Counted from the stretch's first letter, positions 11,739 through 24,998 are shown. The stretch: DNA of 64,000 nt from Gnetum montanum (GCA_015680685.1 MNCI01038110.1:129109-193108), one strand, 5' to 3'. The notes: generated from the sequence alone by a model not told the origin. Program-made: numbers and translations.

Positions 11739-12163
11739 GAAGGATATGGGGATGAAACATCTAGTTTTTAAGACCAAGAAGTGGCATGATTACTATGCAT
11801 TGGTCTTGGAATGGAATAGGGAACAAAAGATCCATAAATGGCTCTACAAGATGGAAAGAGAGAACTAAAAAAAGTCATGGCATGAGACAACCATGAAATA
11901 GCATAAGTATGAGTTGTTTGTGTAGGGAATACATGTAGAGGACACCTTCTACTTGTTTGAGTAATCATTGGTAGTTGCTGATGATCCTACTCCCTAGATT
12001 ACTACCACATTTGGAGCATCCACTATTGCTAAATTTTCTCTTGATCCACTTGAGTGGATCAATATAGAGAATGGAAAGGTCTTAGCAAGTGTGGACTTAG
12101 GGGACAATAACTAGGCCAACATGAGCGAAGAATAGATTCTTTGTAGGCTTGAAATGGGTCGTT

Positions 12164-13290
12164 AAAAATTTTCCCCTGCAAACATTAACCCTAATTCTCT
12201 TGAGGTTTGTAAAACTATTTTTGTTTTTAGCTTTAAGTTATAAATTTTATTTATTCTTCATTGGTTATGGTCCTAATTATTTACATTATTTTGTTATTTA
12301 TAGGCCTCTCATGATGCTAGCAATGGTGATGGTTATGATGTTAGCAATGATGATCCTCTTCCTCCTCCTACAATTTATTTATAGTTGTTTGATTATGAGC
12401 CTATCATGTCTTATTGTTTTTGCCACATCTTATTGGTATTGTTATCATTTTGGCTATCAAAGCCTTAGAGACTATATTGATTATTATTTTTTTGTCATCT
12501 TGTCGCACTATACTAGTATTATGCTTTTGTTATTGTTTCATCACATGGTGTGATGTTAGTTATTGATATAGATATTATTAATTATTAAATAATTTTTTTT
12601 TCAAATTTTTATATACTTCATTTTGCTTTAGATTTTTTCTTGCATAAAAGGCTACAATTTAAGATAATAAAGTTACATAGTAAAGTCTAGTGATAAAATG
12701 AAAAATGTGAAAGCATAAAATAGGATATGTGAAGCTTGAAAAATTTAGTGTTGGATGGAAAAAAAATTGAGTGAAAAAATTTGGCTTTGGATCCATGGGC
12801 TTTGAGAAAAGGATCCAAAGCACCTTTGACAATCTTGCTAATCACCTAGGGACTTATGATTTGTTAATAACACAAATAAATAAAATTGTAGAGGTATATC
12901 TATGTGTAGAGAAATATAAAAGAAATTTGTACTTGAGCAAATGAAACTACAAAATTTTAATTAAAATAATAAAATTGTTCAAAAAAACATAGTTTAAATG
13001 ATACAAATTTTTAGGCTTTAAATGTAAAAGGATCCAAAGCAAGAATGCTTGGAACCTTATTTAGCTGGTAGGGTGTGCTCTGCAATTAGCTCTAATTTTG
13101 TTGATCCAAAACACTCTACTCCTCAAGCTCGTTAATGATTTCTCCATCACTAGGATCTATGCTATGGGTGGAAGAATGACTATAGACTCTTGCTAGATCT
13201 ACACTACTTTGATAGTCTTTGTGTTTATCTTGAATGAAAATTGCCAAAAGGCTTGGTGTTATGGACTTTTGTTTGCTTGTAATGCTTCGA
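12164..13290. other. Unassigned AT-rich stretch right of gene copy X
   Basis: No domain, PBS or LTR is recognisable. An open frame at 12,149-12,553 is Leu/Tyr/Phe-rich and looks like chance translation of AT-rich DNA. In element O the equivalent position holds the 5' leader and LTR, which I do not find here. Confidence 0.4.
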
Positions 13291-13299
13291 AAATCTTAA

Positions 13300-13530
13300 G
13301 TTTGGCGTGTGCAATATCACGGGGCGAATGCGATATCACGTACATGATATCGCAGCTCATCATAACCCCATGACTGAATGAAAACTCATCCTTGAGTTCC
13401 TTACAAAATATTTAGAAGGTATGGGATTATTGACTTCAATGACACTAATGGTGAATGGGATGACATGTGAACAGATCAATCATTACAATACATGACAATA
13501 TTAGTGTTCATGTCTAGAAGAATGAACACT
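13300..13530 (-). repeat. Family-B LTR U3 fragment
   Basis: Its reverse complement matches 1,170-1,400 of LTR B1, for example AACTCAAGGATGAGTTTTCA and TCAGTCATG. It also contains the GATATCGC-rich stretch seen in LTR B2 (19,600-19,640), with GATATC occurring three times on alternating strands. Confidence 0.6.
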
Positions 13531-15303
13531 ATACACATTTGACATCTAGCCTTATTTGGAAGCTGAGAAAGAAGAGAGAAAGAGAGAAAAAAGAAGATTT
13601 TTGCTGCCAATGCCAAGATTGTGCCTTCCGTTGTCCATCCATAATCACTCCATCAATCTTGTTCCTTGCACAATTGTTCCAACACGAGTCCATCCTAAGT
13701 GGTTCCTCCAAATCTAGTCCATTGTTGTATGATTATGATCTGCACACACAACACAGTCACATATTAGCAAGGGTAAATAAATCACAATGCAGTTGATACC
13801 TTGCCTTGGTGTAGGGTCCATTGGTTGAGTTGTGATATGGCTAATACAGATTTTGGAGATATAACATTGGTGACTACCCAAGGTATAGGGGTTAGAAGAA
13901 AATTGAAAAAATTAGACCAGGACCCCCATGACTAAGAGTGATTCTCCAATAGTGATAAAATGGAAAAATATAAGGAATAAGAAACATGGAGAAAACTAAA
14001 CAACGGGAATGTCAATAAAATGGATGTCAGAGGTTGAAATGAACAAAATAAATGTTAATTATAGTAATGTTTAAGGGAAAGAAGTTAACTGATGTGCCAA
14101 TTAGGAATGCTAGTGGGTCCTCCCCAAAGCAGGCTCATGTCCTTAATGCCCTGAAAATCCCACATTCAAAGAGTCCATAGGCTCTAGAAATGTCATTTGG
14201 AAGAAAGAGTTAAAGTCTTAACCACAAGAATTTACCAAAAAGAAAATAATGTATCAACCAAAATATAGACTACTGATATAACTAGCAATGAGGTGGAACA
14301 TGGAGAAAGAATGATGAGAAGAAGAGAATGGAATGGAGTCCCAAGAACAAGGTGGTGTACAACCCCTTGTGTATTTATGATTAATGTGACTTAGTAGATC
14401 TCATTCCAAATCTAGCCTCAAAAAATCCACATTCAATGACTTCACATTAATACACTTGGCCAATCCATCCACTTGAAGTAGCAAGAATGCTTCCACTAAA
14501 GAGTCACCACCATTCTAAAGAAATGAGAAATGAAAGAGTAGGAAGTGAGAGAGGGCCTGAGTTAGAGGAAACCTATCTGTTTAGTCCCATTACCAATGCT
14601 TGTAGCCTAGATGATTATTTTTTCTAAGGGGTGTGCTTTGAATTATCAGTATCTATGTTTTTTTCTTGTGTGAGAACCACACCATGCAAAGACTTATTAT
14701 TTTTATTGGTTTAGCTTCCTGATAATGGAGCAACATTGGAATGGTAAGGAAAACCCAAGAAGAAAACATCCAAGCATCCAAGAGAATAGCCAACACAAAT
14801 GCATCAAATCCCCTTGAAGTCATACCCTTTTCAATTCTTGAGTCCTTCCTTAGTTTGAGAAATGCCCAGTCACCAGTTTGTTAATAATTTTATTTTTTAG
14901 AAAAAGGGACTATACAGTTCCAATGTAAGAAAGACCATAGAAATTCATGGATGCATGGATGACATGGAATCATTGCCTGTTATATCAAAAGAACCATACC
15001 TTAGTATCAACATTATAACTCAAAGGTAAAAACCAAACATTAACAATCAATAAAATACAGTTCATACCACTATTGGGAGCACTTATTAGGTGACGAACCT
15101 AACAAAATAAACAAACACAAAAAGAAATGAAAGAGTATGAACGGTGTTGTAAAACAAAAACAAGAAAAGTTAAAGAAATTTGTAAAACAAAAATGTGTAA
15201 AACAAAAACTTAAAAAGGAACTAAGGGCCTCAATTGATCAACATAGGTGGCCATCTCCCCCATGACTAAGTTGGAAGGAGGAGATTTGAAATAATGAGCG
15301 GGG
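13531..15303. other. Unassigned stretch downstream of the B2 protease
   Basis: In B2 orientation (minus) this is where RT-integrase should lie. No such motif is seen. There are A-rich tracts near 15,100-15,220 and no recognisable gene. Confidence 0.4.
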
Positions 15304-18300
15304 TCATTCCTTCTCTGAGGGATTATGTGCATTGACCATTCTAGGTTCATGGTGAGGTTTGGCTTGTTTCACATTGACAAATACTGTCTTATTAGAATGC
15401 TTGTTTGAAGTTTTTAGGAATTTCCAACCTCCCTCAATTGATGTTTTTAGATTAAGGTTTGGAAGTTGGTGACAGACCTGCTCAAGTTCATCTATGTGTT
15501 TGATGTGGGCATTAGTTATTCCCTTAGTTAGTTCCATGCATGTTGGTGAGTTGTTCCCTTGATCAGCTATCAACCACTAGGTGTATTCTTGTTGTGTGGT
15601 TGCTACATACATGCACATTTGTATGTTAATTTCTTGTGCACACCAATTGCATGCAGGCGATGCTGAATATTCCTACACATAGTCACACCTTGTATCACTG
15701 TATGTGATGCATGGAACCTTCTTCTTCTTGATCTTCCCAAATTTTTTTTCCTTGGATATTTCTAGAGAAAGATTGTAGATTCCTAGGCATGCATTTATGG
15801 TACTTAGCCATGCCCTTTTCATGATTATTAGAAAGTCCCCTTTATCATTGTTTACTTGTATCGTTAGGAAATCAACTGGCTATGACCACCCACACACTGT
15901 GGTAATGATGTCCTCCACTAGCCTCAAGGGAACAGTGATGGATTGGTTAGCCAGCTCTAGGAAAATATTGCTCTTCCTCAATGGAGGTAGGTTCCAAGCT
16001 TTGTACATCTCTTGCGATATTAAGTTGGCTCCAGAACCTGAGTTCAGAAGAGCATTACATGGTTCATTCCCAATGAATTGGAGATATATTAGAGGGCTTC
16101 CGGGGTTAAAGAATTTCTAGGATGGTGGCCCACCTTGATCCAGTCAGTAATGACATGTGTTAATATAACTGTATGCATTGAGCTTGGTGTTTGGTTTGAA
16201 GGGAGCTCTGTAGCCTTATTTGATGGAGATTTATTTAGAGGTTCAACCACTTGTGGTTGTGAGGGCTTGGTTGGACTGTTGGTTTTTTGAAGAAAGGTCT
16301 TATCTTCATACGGTTGTTAGAACTAGCAGCAAGTTGAAGATTTGTAGCCCTCATGGCATTGCGTTGCTGCGGTTGAGTAGGGAGTTTCCCTTGCATTACT
16401 GGAGTAGGTGGTAATGGAGCTATCAGTGTGATAGTTGCAGATGGATTTGTAGGATGGTATTTCTATGGGTTATCTCCCCTAGAAGAGGGAGTCCTATAAT
16501 ACTCCTAAGCTTGGTAGTGACGTTGTGGTGTAACGTGACCAATAGAGTCACGTGGAGAGATTGACTATTGCACGTACTAGCCATATGGGGCTAGTTGCCG
16601 GTAAGGGAATTGTTGCCTTGGTGGTGGCATCCCCCATGACTGTGGGTATTGCCACTATTGATGTTGCTCAATAGGTTGTGGTGGAGTTCCACTTGTATAA
16701 TATGTTGAAGGTTGGTGGAACTACCTTGGGTTACATTGGGGATAAGGTAACCGTGGGGGTGCTTGCTGTTTATTAAGTCATGGGTTGAGTGCATTCACCC
16801 CAGACTCTTGTAGATGTGAGATTACTAGGCAATATCCCTTAGGATGGTCATATTGGCATATCTCACATCCACCATCGTTGTCCATGTATGAATCCACAAC
16901 CTCGTCCATCATGGTTATTTTACCCTTAGCCTTGTTACGTGCATTGTCTACTTTTCTCTTTTTCTTTTTGTCATGGTCACTACCTCGCTCCCTAGACTCC
17001 TCTACAATTTTAAGAACAGTTTCAAATCTACTATCCAAGGAGTCCCAGATTTGATCTACCTTTGTTGATACTTCAGTTGTTAACTTTTGGAGCTAAAATT
17101 TTTTCCTATTCACCATCTCTTCGAGTGGTGACTGTTCTTCCTCCTCACAGAATCTCGCTCCCCTTTTTTGGAGGGAAGGATCTCAGTTGTACTCTTCTAC
17201 ACTTTCTCTCTTTCGTAGCTTACTTTCTTCTTTGGCTACTTACTCTAGCAATCTATGGATTTGATGAAACCTAGGCTTTGATAACCTTCCTTGTGCATAT
17301 GACCCAAGGATCCTTCTTATTTCATGCCTAAGTCCATCTACGAGATGGCGTAGTTGATCCCACTGTGAATGACCATGGCTAGGGCAGTGATGTAGCACTG
17401 CGTAATAGTGGCCCATTGTAGCATACAAGGGTTCATGGTTTCCTTACTTCCAGCCTTGGATTTTCTTTCATAGGTTAGACACTCGAGAGTACATTTGGTA
17501 CTTATCATTAAATAGTTCTAACATTGTACTCCACCTCCTAATGGACTCCGGTTCTAAGGACCGGTACCAGATTTCTGTTGCTTTCACCAGTGTCGTTGGG
17601 AATAACTTTAGTTTTTACCATTTATTTTCTATGTTCTACAAGGCACATGCATCATGTAATTCTTGTAAATGGTTTTGAGAATGAGCGTTGTAACTCCCTT
17701 TAAATTATGGGATGTTATTCATGTCTAACCTCTTGATCCTACTATCTTTTTGGTGCCTTGTGGGGATTCTCACAACCTCTATGATATCTAACATGCTTTT
17801 AGTTATGCATAGGGGTTCTTTGTGGTCATCTCGTTCATAGTTTCTATGGTTTCTACATGGTTCGCTACTCTCCCTTCTTTTATGCCTTGATTCCTTTGAG
17901 TGCCCTCATCCTCATTCTCGACTGTCTCATCGATTTTTTTCACTTTTTTTACCTTTATCCTCATGGTTAGGTTCCTTATGACTATGTCCAGACACTAAAG
18001 GAGAGAGTGAATGTGAGAATGAAGGTGAAGAAGGAGAACCATCACCATGGTGGTGTTTTCTACCTTCTCTTTGGTGGTTACGGCCTTGATCATGATTACA
18101 ATCAAAACATTCACCCTTACCATGTGTTTTTGTTCCATCATTGAACACTTCATGTTTGTGGGAATCAAAACTAGGGTTTCGAACCATGGAGTGGAGGTTT
18201 TGATACACCACCTCGTGACCATCATGAGGAGGGGGAACATCATTTGGTGGGGAACATATTGAAGCAGGTTCACCATCCTCAATTTTTCTCAAGACATGCA

Positions 18301-18703
18301 AAGCGTTATGGGGCCATTTACCCTTCGAGGATGTATGATATCTCTCCTATTGCAGGTCCCTTTACCGTTGTGCTTCTGTGGGATGGTATTCCCTTGTGTC
18401 ATGATCACATGCAACATGTTCTGCATACAAAAATGACATGCCTATTCATGAGAGAGCATGAAGGAGCATGTTGGAGATTGATCGGTCTGGAGGCAATACT
18501 ATGTTACCTTCCAAGTCTCTTCAATGTAGTTGTTCATCTTGATGGAGAATAAAGATAAATTTGGGTACATACTCATCGTGATGAGCATATACCACACGAA
18601 ATTGTTGAGGAATTGGCAGATCTAGCTTATGTGTATTATGTTGCCAACTGTCTCTTGTGTTAGTCCTAGGTGGTGAAATGCTCTTATGTGGAGAAGAAGA
18701 CAT
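15304..18703 (-). pseudogene. gag-protease of element B2
   Basis: It starts MSSSPHKSISPPRTN at 18,703, 128 bases inside the PBS, and the same MSSS start occurs in B3 and B4. Next come KFIFILHQDEQLH, a His/Asp/Arg-rich low-complexity stretch (17,930-18,300), the gag core (IDGLRHEIRRILG near 17,330), a basic region, and a compact zinc-like motif CEICQYDHPKGYC (16,829-16,867). A Gln/Pro/Tyr-rich linker and an aspartic protease remnant at about 15,790-16,120 follow, where the catalytic triad reads Asn-Ser-Gly. A later RAWLST matches the protease C-terminal signature. Stops and frameshifts split the frame into many pieces. No RT follows. B4 at 60,327-62,400 is a close relative for the gag part. 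The product was a capsid polyprotein and is now dead. Confidence 0.7.
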
Positions 18704-18830
18704 TTTTGTCTTATTCGGTGTGAAATTTTACTATTTTCTTATCTTTCCTTGATTAACACTAAAGGGTTTGTTCTAGCATCCCAATGATATGGATGATTTC
18801 CTATGTTCTATGTAGCACACAAAAAACTAA

Positions 18831-18849
18831 GTCCCTAGCAATGATGCCA
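18831..18849 (-). other. Primer binding site of element B2
   Basis: The minus strand reads TGGCATCATTGCTAGGGAC, one base after the LTR end ACTCATCA. It is the same class as B1, B3 and B4. Confidence 0.65.
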
Positions 18850-18850
18850 A

Positions 18851-19680
18851 TGATGAGTGGTGAGGTGCCGCAACACTCAACCATACGAATACAAGCATTT
18901 CACGGGTGATCCGATCGAACTCCAAGGACTAAGTGCTTACACAACCTAATGGAACACTCATGGTTAACCAATCGTTGTCTTCCCAAACTTACTTGTATTG
19001 TCATGGTTGTATGGTTAAGTAAGCTTGAGGTATATGATTTTTATAACTTTTATCTTTTTTAATGTCTTATGCTAATAGGGGAAGGTAAAGAGAACTAGAT
19101 GACTAACTTTCATTAACTATTCACTAATTAAGTTCTAATTGTTCCTAACACCAGTATCCGTTCCCACTTTCTGCACACATCCTGAACCAGTGTAACACTG
19201 TTGGGATTACCAAACACTAATTGTTAATGGATTACCAAGTGCTACACACATGCTCAAAGCAGTCATACTGAGTGTACTTAACTAGGAGAGTCAAAGGTTG
19301 AGAGAGATTAATTAACTAGGAAAGCATTTAAACATTCAATGATAATTAGTTACTATTTAGCTTAATCTGTATGCTACAAGGTTTATCATAAAGTTTGTCT
19401 TTATTGTCGTACACAAATGGGTGCTTAGGTACAATTTTCTTGAATAAAGATTTGTTCACTTTAGGACTCCTATTTTGGGCACATAGGAATTATTCTAACT
19501 TTGGAATGGTAAAACTACAAGATTTTAGCTAAGGGTCTAAGTCTAACTCCATAGAACAAGGGAAGACACCTCTTATTTATATAAATTGAAGCAGGACAGG
19601 ATATTGTGTACGTGATATCATGGGGCAGATGCGATATCGTAGCTCATCAAAAGGAGAGTCAATGAACTAAGAACCCCTAG
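18851..19680 (-). repeat. LTR of family B, copy B2, lacking its U3 start
   Basis: It is homologous to B3 and to the reverse complement of B1 and B4. A TATA-like stretch ATATAAATA lies on the minus strand near 19,574-19,584. The U3 start TGAAACACC is missing; around 19,670-19,690 the sequence passes directly into the gag of element B3. The GATATC-rich part is at 19,605-19,640. Confidence 0.7.
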
Positions 19681-20115
19681 AGAAAGGATCCTCTACATCT
19701 TTTTGGCCTAATAAGAATAAGGGGTTATTGAAATATTTTCCCTTCAAAGCTTCATAGCACCTCTCCTTTGCTAATTTCTTTTGCATTATACATTAGTGGT
19801 ACGATAATCCCTATAGTCATGGTCCTACTTAACTTATTCAACATTGATCCTTTGGATGTCCAACCTTATAAGATTTTGGTGCAACATCGTAGGAAATAAT
19901 CAATCAAGTAGCAACACAATGTTGCCCTCCATGTTCCTCCAGTGCGACTGTTCATCCTAATATAGGATGAAGGTGAAGTCTAGCACATAAGTATTAGGAT
20001 GAGTATATATGACTCTACATTATTGGGGCACTAGTGGATTTGACTGTTCATTCCTTTGTTAATTAGATGTATGCTTGAACCTCATGGGGAATCATCCTTA
20101 TGAGAAGAAGACATT
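19680..20115 (-). pseudogene. 5' end of gag of element B3
   Basis: The frame begins ATG-TCT-TCT-TCT-CAT at 20,115, matching the MSSS start of B2 and B4. A stretch like FTFILYQDE..HWRNMEGNIVLL follows, equivalent to FTFILHQDE..QWRDMEGNIILP of B4. It runs through the region matching B4 up to about 60,730 and stops at the U3-less LTR of B2. Only the first quarter of gag is left, with several stops. Confidence 0.65.
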
Positions 20116-20247
20116 TTAGATTGAAAGAAAATACCAATTGCTTTTATAATAATAATTATTATTTTAAATTATTATGACTTTAATATTTTTAACAATGATT
20201 TTAAATAATTTTCACTAAGTCCTAGATAGCATACATAGCTCACACAA

Positions 20248-20266
20248 GTCCTTGGTAATGACATCA
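20248..20266 (-). other. Primer binding site of element B3
   Basis: The minus strand reads TGATGTCATTACCAAGGAC next to the LTR end. It is a mutated version of the site seen in B1, B2 and B4. Confidence 0.6.
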
Positions 20267-20267
20267 A

Positions 20268-21367
20268 TGATGAGCAGCAAGTAAAACCTATGTCCAATCA
20301 TACAAATCATTAGCATTCACTAAGTGATCTGGTCAAATTCTATAGACTTTAGCTCTCTAAGCACACTAGGTTCTAGGAATTAAATCTAACCATTGTAATC
20401 ATTATCTTCTTAGTTTCACTTGTGAAGTGCAAGTGTATGGTTAAGTGTAATTGAGAAATATGATTTTTATCATTTTATATTTTATGGTTTAAGTCACTTA
20501 AGAACAAGAATAAAGTAATTAAATGCTGAATTAATCTAACAACTAGCTAATATTTAACTAATACTAACATAAGCATTTGCTCCCACTCTTAATACATATC
20601 CTAAACACATTATAGTACTACTAGGTTATCATGCATTAAGTACTACTAGGATTACCAAGCATTAAACATATGCTCAAAGTCATCATACTTATGTTTTCTA
20701 TTTAATTGATATTAATTAATTACTTAGAAACATTAAAGTAAATTGTGTAAATATTAAATGCATAAGGAAACTATTAATCTATTCCAAGCACTGCAAGGTT
20801 TGGTCAAAAAAGCTCATCTTTATTGTTGTTCACACTAAGGTAGATCTATACACTTCTTTGACTTCTACTGTAGGCACTTAGAAAATATTCTTACTTTTAT
20901 AGAGAAAACCTGCAAGAGCTTCACTACAATTAAGGAAATATTATCATAAATGTAGTGGGTAGGCACACATTGATAAATGAAAATAGGGGGGCCACATTGA
21001 TGAGTACACATCAATATGGAAAACCCCAAATTAATGGGATCACATTGATGAGATCTTGTCAATGTAGCCTAACAACACAACTCATCAAAGGAAAACCCTA
21101 GTTTTCTCAACATATGGAGCAAAGCCCAATTCTTGATAGCATTTTCAACCATTTTAGCTTCTACACGTTACCATAAACAAAATTTATAATGTGGGTTAAA
21201 AATTTTATTTTTAAATCTTTAAATTACCCAAAATTTTGCTAAAATAAGGTCATGGTTGATAGAATAGCAAGGCAATTATTTTTTCCATTGAATCTCTACC
21301 AAATTACAATGATAAATTTAGCTTTAAGGCTTATAATGTTGCTCACATGAATTTTTGAGGTGTTTCA
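20268..21367 (-). repeat. LTR of family B, copy B3 (complete)
   Basis: This is the most complete family-B LTR, 1,100 bp. On the minus strand it begins TGAAACACCTCAAAAATTC and ends GCTCATCA just before the PBS. The R-U5 half matches B1, B2 and B4. The start resembles that of the Tat-like LTRs (TGAAACACC). Confidence 0.75.
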
Positions 21368-21399
21368 AGACTGTCTTACTTGCATATGTTTTGAAGCTT

Positions 21400-22150
21400 G
21401 AGGTATAGATGGTCCTCTCATTTAGTGCATGTAGATCTAGTCTCAAGATCAAATTTTGATGTCTCAATGGAAGGCATTTCATTCTCTAAACTAGGTACTA
21501 CCTTAATGACCTCTATATGTCATCTTGGGGTCATGACCATAACATTCTCCTAGCTCATCATTTTCATAAATATGAGATGCATTTCTAGAAGATTAAATAT
21601 ATCTACCAACTTACTAGTTTTCAAATTAACCTTATAAAGGCATTCACCTCCCTCTTATCCTAGGCCACATCTTCAATTTTCTAAATCAAGGCCTTGTAGA
21701 GAAAGTAAGGGATGTTTATAACATACTTTCCTTCATCATCACCACCCAAAAATAGTGTTCTTTTGATGAGCAAGAACTTATACATGATGATTTTGGATAT
21801 GGTGTTTTGGACTAGAGAAAGTTTGAACATCTTTACATCTATCTTGTTGGGTCCATGATCTCCAATTATTTATTGGTTCATTGGAGAGTCATGTGAATCT
21901 AGCAATTGACCATGTTAAAATGGGCATAGGAATCCCACTAACAAAGGACATGATATCATCCACTACAAGCTTGAGGTAGAATTCTTCTGCCTCATGTTAA
22001 TACCAAATAAAGTATTTAGTGATGTAATCTTAAAAACCTATCCATTGCAGCTACTTCTTGAGCTAAAGTGGACAAAGCTTAAAGAACTAATAATAATTCT
22101 TCTCCTCAAGGATCAATTGCTATTTCATGTCATGTGCATTCAAAAAATTA
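21400..22150 (-). pseudogene. Possible decayed coding stretch, not recognised
   Basis: One minus-strand frame keeps runs such as KMFKLSLVQNTISKIIMYKF and GKYVINIPYFLYKALI between stops, with a composition more protein-like than its surroundings. I cannot assign a family. It adjoins the LTR of B3 but no known B domain is expected outside that LTR, so it belongs to flanking sequence or another element. Confidence 0.25.
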
Positions 22151-24993
22151 AGTGAGTTCTCTTAGTATTATACTACATTACAAAAAATGAGCATCAAAAT
22201 AATGATAAACATAATCCTTGGGAGTACTTGAGAAACATCATCATAACTATGAAATTGTGGCATGCATGGATAAGTATAAAGTAAGGTAGAAATTCTTAGA
22301 TAACTACCAAGTTCATTAAAAACATATCCAAATTAATGTCTATCCCCCAAGACTAATTTAAAAGATACCAGGCTTGAATCACATCAAGAAAAAAAATGAT
22401 AAGAAACAATATGAAAGTGTGTAAAACAATCACTAAATACATCCTTATTGCAAACATCTATTAACATTTTTCTTGTTTATGACTCTAGAACCAAGGGAAA
22501 GAAAACATTGGATGAAAATTAAGTACAAAATGGCTTGGAAGGGACCCTTCCTTATATACTAGCTTGTTGACATAAGGGGATGGCTACACTAGTGTATGAG
22601 TGTTAATGACCCCATGTTGATTCAAGGGATGCATTAGTGTAGTTTCCAAACTAGGTGAAATTAAAAAAATTTTCACTTTACATTCTCAAATCATCTCCAA
22701 TGATCTTTGGGTTCACAAACAAGGTTAGAAACACATCCAAAACATCAAGGATCAACCAAACAAAGCACAAGAAGAGCTAGACAATAAAAACATTACAAGA
22801 TTACCTTAATTGATATATAGGGTAATGTAAATTAAGTCGCATGGTTAATTCATGCATTCCTACAAACTGAAAGTTAGGAACGTGGGTTTAGAAAAGTGGA
22901 GAAGTGATTAGAACATTAAGATAATCAAATATATGCACAACTAAGATAAACTATGAAGGGTTTATCATGATTAAATCTTAAAGCTTGAAGAGTTAACACA
23001 CACAAGTGGAAGATTAATAAAATGTCTTATGTTAAGCAAGAATCACCATCACTAGAAGATAAGCTTAATCTCACTTACTTGCAATGCCTATCTACCAAGG
23101 ATTCATAGGTGAATTGTCCCCATAGCAGGCATGTACCTTTTTCACCCTATTGAAATCCATTTATGGTACACTCATGGATTCTCAATAACTAGTGAGACAT
23201 CAAAATCCTACATGATTCTACCCCTTTAATGACCAAATCTCATTCTTTGCTTTATCAAATTAACTTTCTACCATACACAACAATGTACAAAGTGGAAAGA
23301 AAGATATGGGGAAGGAATGATACACAAGAGAAAAAAAGTAATAGTGAAACATTACTAAATCCCTAGCCAACCATTCAATTAGCTCATTGTTACAAATGAG
23401 CATGTACTATACCCTATTAAGGATTCACTATCACATTCCTTCACCATCACTCATCCATATAATAGGGATTGACCTCCAAGTCTCCCTTCTAAGTGCAAGA
23501 TCATACCTACCACTTCCAATGTCATCTAGCCTTGATTATTCCATGATATGATCATTGATGAAATTGAACTAAGGAAGCATGCTATAGAAAATCCAAAATC
23601 CAAGATTCTAATTTGATTATTCTCCACCTATGCACATATGCACAACAGGCTCCCTAAATGTTGCTTTATCAAAAACCTCTCATAAATCCCTTTAGTTATG
23701 CTAACTAATCCCACATCGTAGAGATGATTACAAATACATGAACATGCATATGTTATTTTTTAGAATCAAATGTGATTATATTTTGGGTCAAGGGCTATGA
23801 ACCTAACCCTTAGAAAAAATGGAGTTGAGATTTGGATAGGAGTAACATTTTGACATTACCAAAGTTCACTAAGAGAGAGACTTCTAGGTCTTCATGATCA
23901 TGGATAGGGATGAGCTAGAGATTATCTTGGACTCTTACATTTTGGATGTCAAATGATCAAGGCAATAGATTGAACATGAGAAAGGCTTACATAATTATTA
24001 GTTCAACCACTCATTTTGGTCTTAATTTGACAAAATATAAAATTTGTTTGGAATGATAAATATACTAATTTGTATGGACCAATGAACTTGGAGTTATATT
24101 CCTCTTTCCATGGAATCTTATTATTATTATGATTATTGTTATTATTTTCTTTTCTTTTTCTTTCATGAGAAGATGAATTTTAATTATGTGTGGAAATCAT
24201 GAGAATGATTGAAATGCCATATCATCATCTACATCTGACTAGGATGACCAAGGACAACAAGGACATGCACCTTGGTCTAATTAAATTAGTTAGACTCATC
24301 CAATGATTACAAGTATCCTTAATGAAATATCCTTTTCTTGTTAGTGATCAAGCACTCTTCCAAGATTCTAAAGTTTACATCCTAAGATGTGAACCCACAG
24401 TGTATGTCCTAGATCTACGTTAAACCTAAGTGTAGTTCACTAGTGATAGATAAAAGAAAAGTGTTTGGATGAATTTTGTTTTGTGGGAATTTCATTAATC
24501 AAGGTTGCACTTTGAACCCATGTGACACTCTTCCATCATCATCACATTTGTAACTTATCCATCCACCAATGGCTTATTGAATAAGCATACATAAAGCAAA
24601 TTAATTGGTTTTTCCACAGATGCATACATAAAAACACATTTAAAAATAAATTATCATAGATAATTACTCATTAAGCTCAAAAAATATAAAAATTCTAATT
24701 AGATACACTAGTTTTATTGAATACATAAAGAATGAATACATAAAAATATAATTTAAGATCACCATGAAGAATGACGTTGATCCATGTTCATTAATCATGG
24801 TAGAGTAATTGGTAGACTATAGTTCCTGATAAGTACTATCCATCAACATCATCTATTCTAAAATTTTGGAATTTGATTTATCTATTGAATATTTGAAGTA
24901 AGCAGAATATGAACTAGCCAATGGAATTTCCTATTAAATTGATGGAAATATCTTCTTCAAATCAGGTTCATCTTCTAAGGATTGTTTTACAAA
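22151..24993. other. Unassigned flank left of element O
   Basis: No gene, LTR end or PBS is recognised. The stretch is AT-rich with scattered A tracts. Its last five bases before O (24,994-24,998, TCCAC) are the left target duplication. Confidence 0.4.
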
Positions 24994-24998
24994 TCCAC

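Larger units (their letters stand above)
5470..12163 (+). pseudogene. Multi-exon antisense gene, copy X, split by element A
   Basis: Exons inferred from homology to copies I and O and from splice signals are: E2 about 5,475-5,878, E3 5,968-6,233, E4 6,327-6,993, E5 7,076-about 7,247, E6 7,329-about 7,454, and E7 7,612-7,961 continued at 11,744-12,163. Acceptors read TTCTTAG, CATTGTAG, TTATTATAG and TTATTCTAG; donors include GTAAAT and GTATAT. Conserved blocks are FSMII-x-SHL (E2), YKVHIEG and ITLEEF (E3), EKMILLKWDEV and DLYSVPTNG (E4), a Lys-rich E4 end, an acidic E5, and FSLDPLEWINIENGK with SVDLGDNN at the C-terminus. Stops are scattered throughout. Element A is inserted in E7, with GAAGG on both sides. 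The protein is not one I recognise. The copy stands plus while the integrase remnant to its left is minus, so it is antisense to pol, as in elements I and O. Confidence 0.7.

Noticed and set aside
12149-12553. Open frame of 134 codons with many Leu, Phe and Tyr, membrane-like
   Set aside because: It is AT-rich sequence overlapping the degenerate 3' end of gene copy X in another frame. There is no start context and no recognisable family.
15797-16120. Plus-strand open frame of 107 codons
   Set aside because: It is antisense to the B2 protease remnant, which has clear protease blocks on the minus strand.
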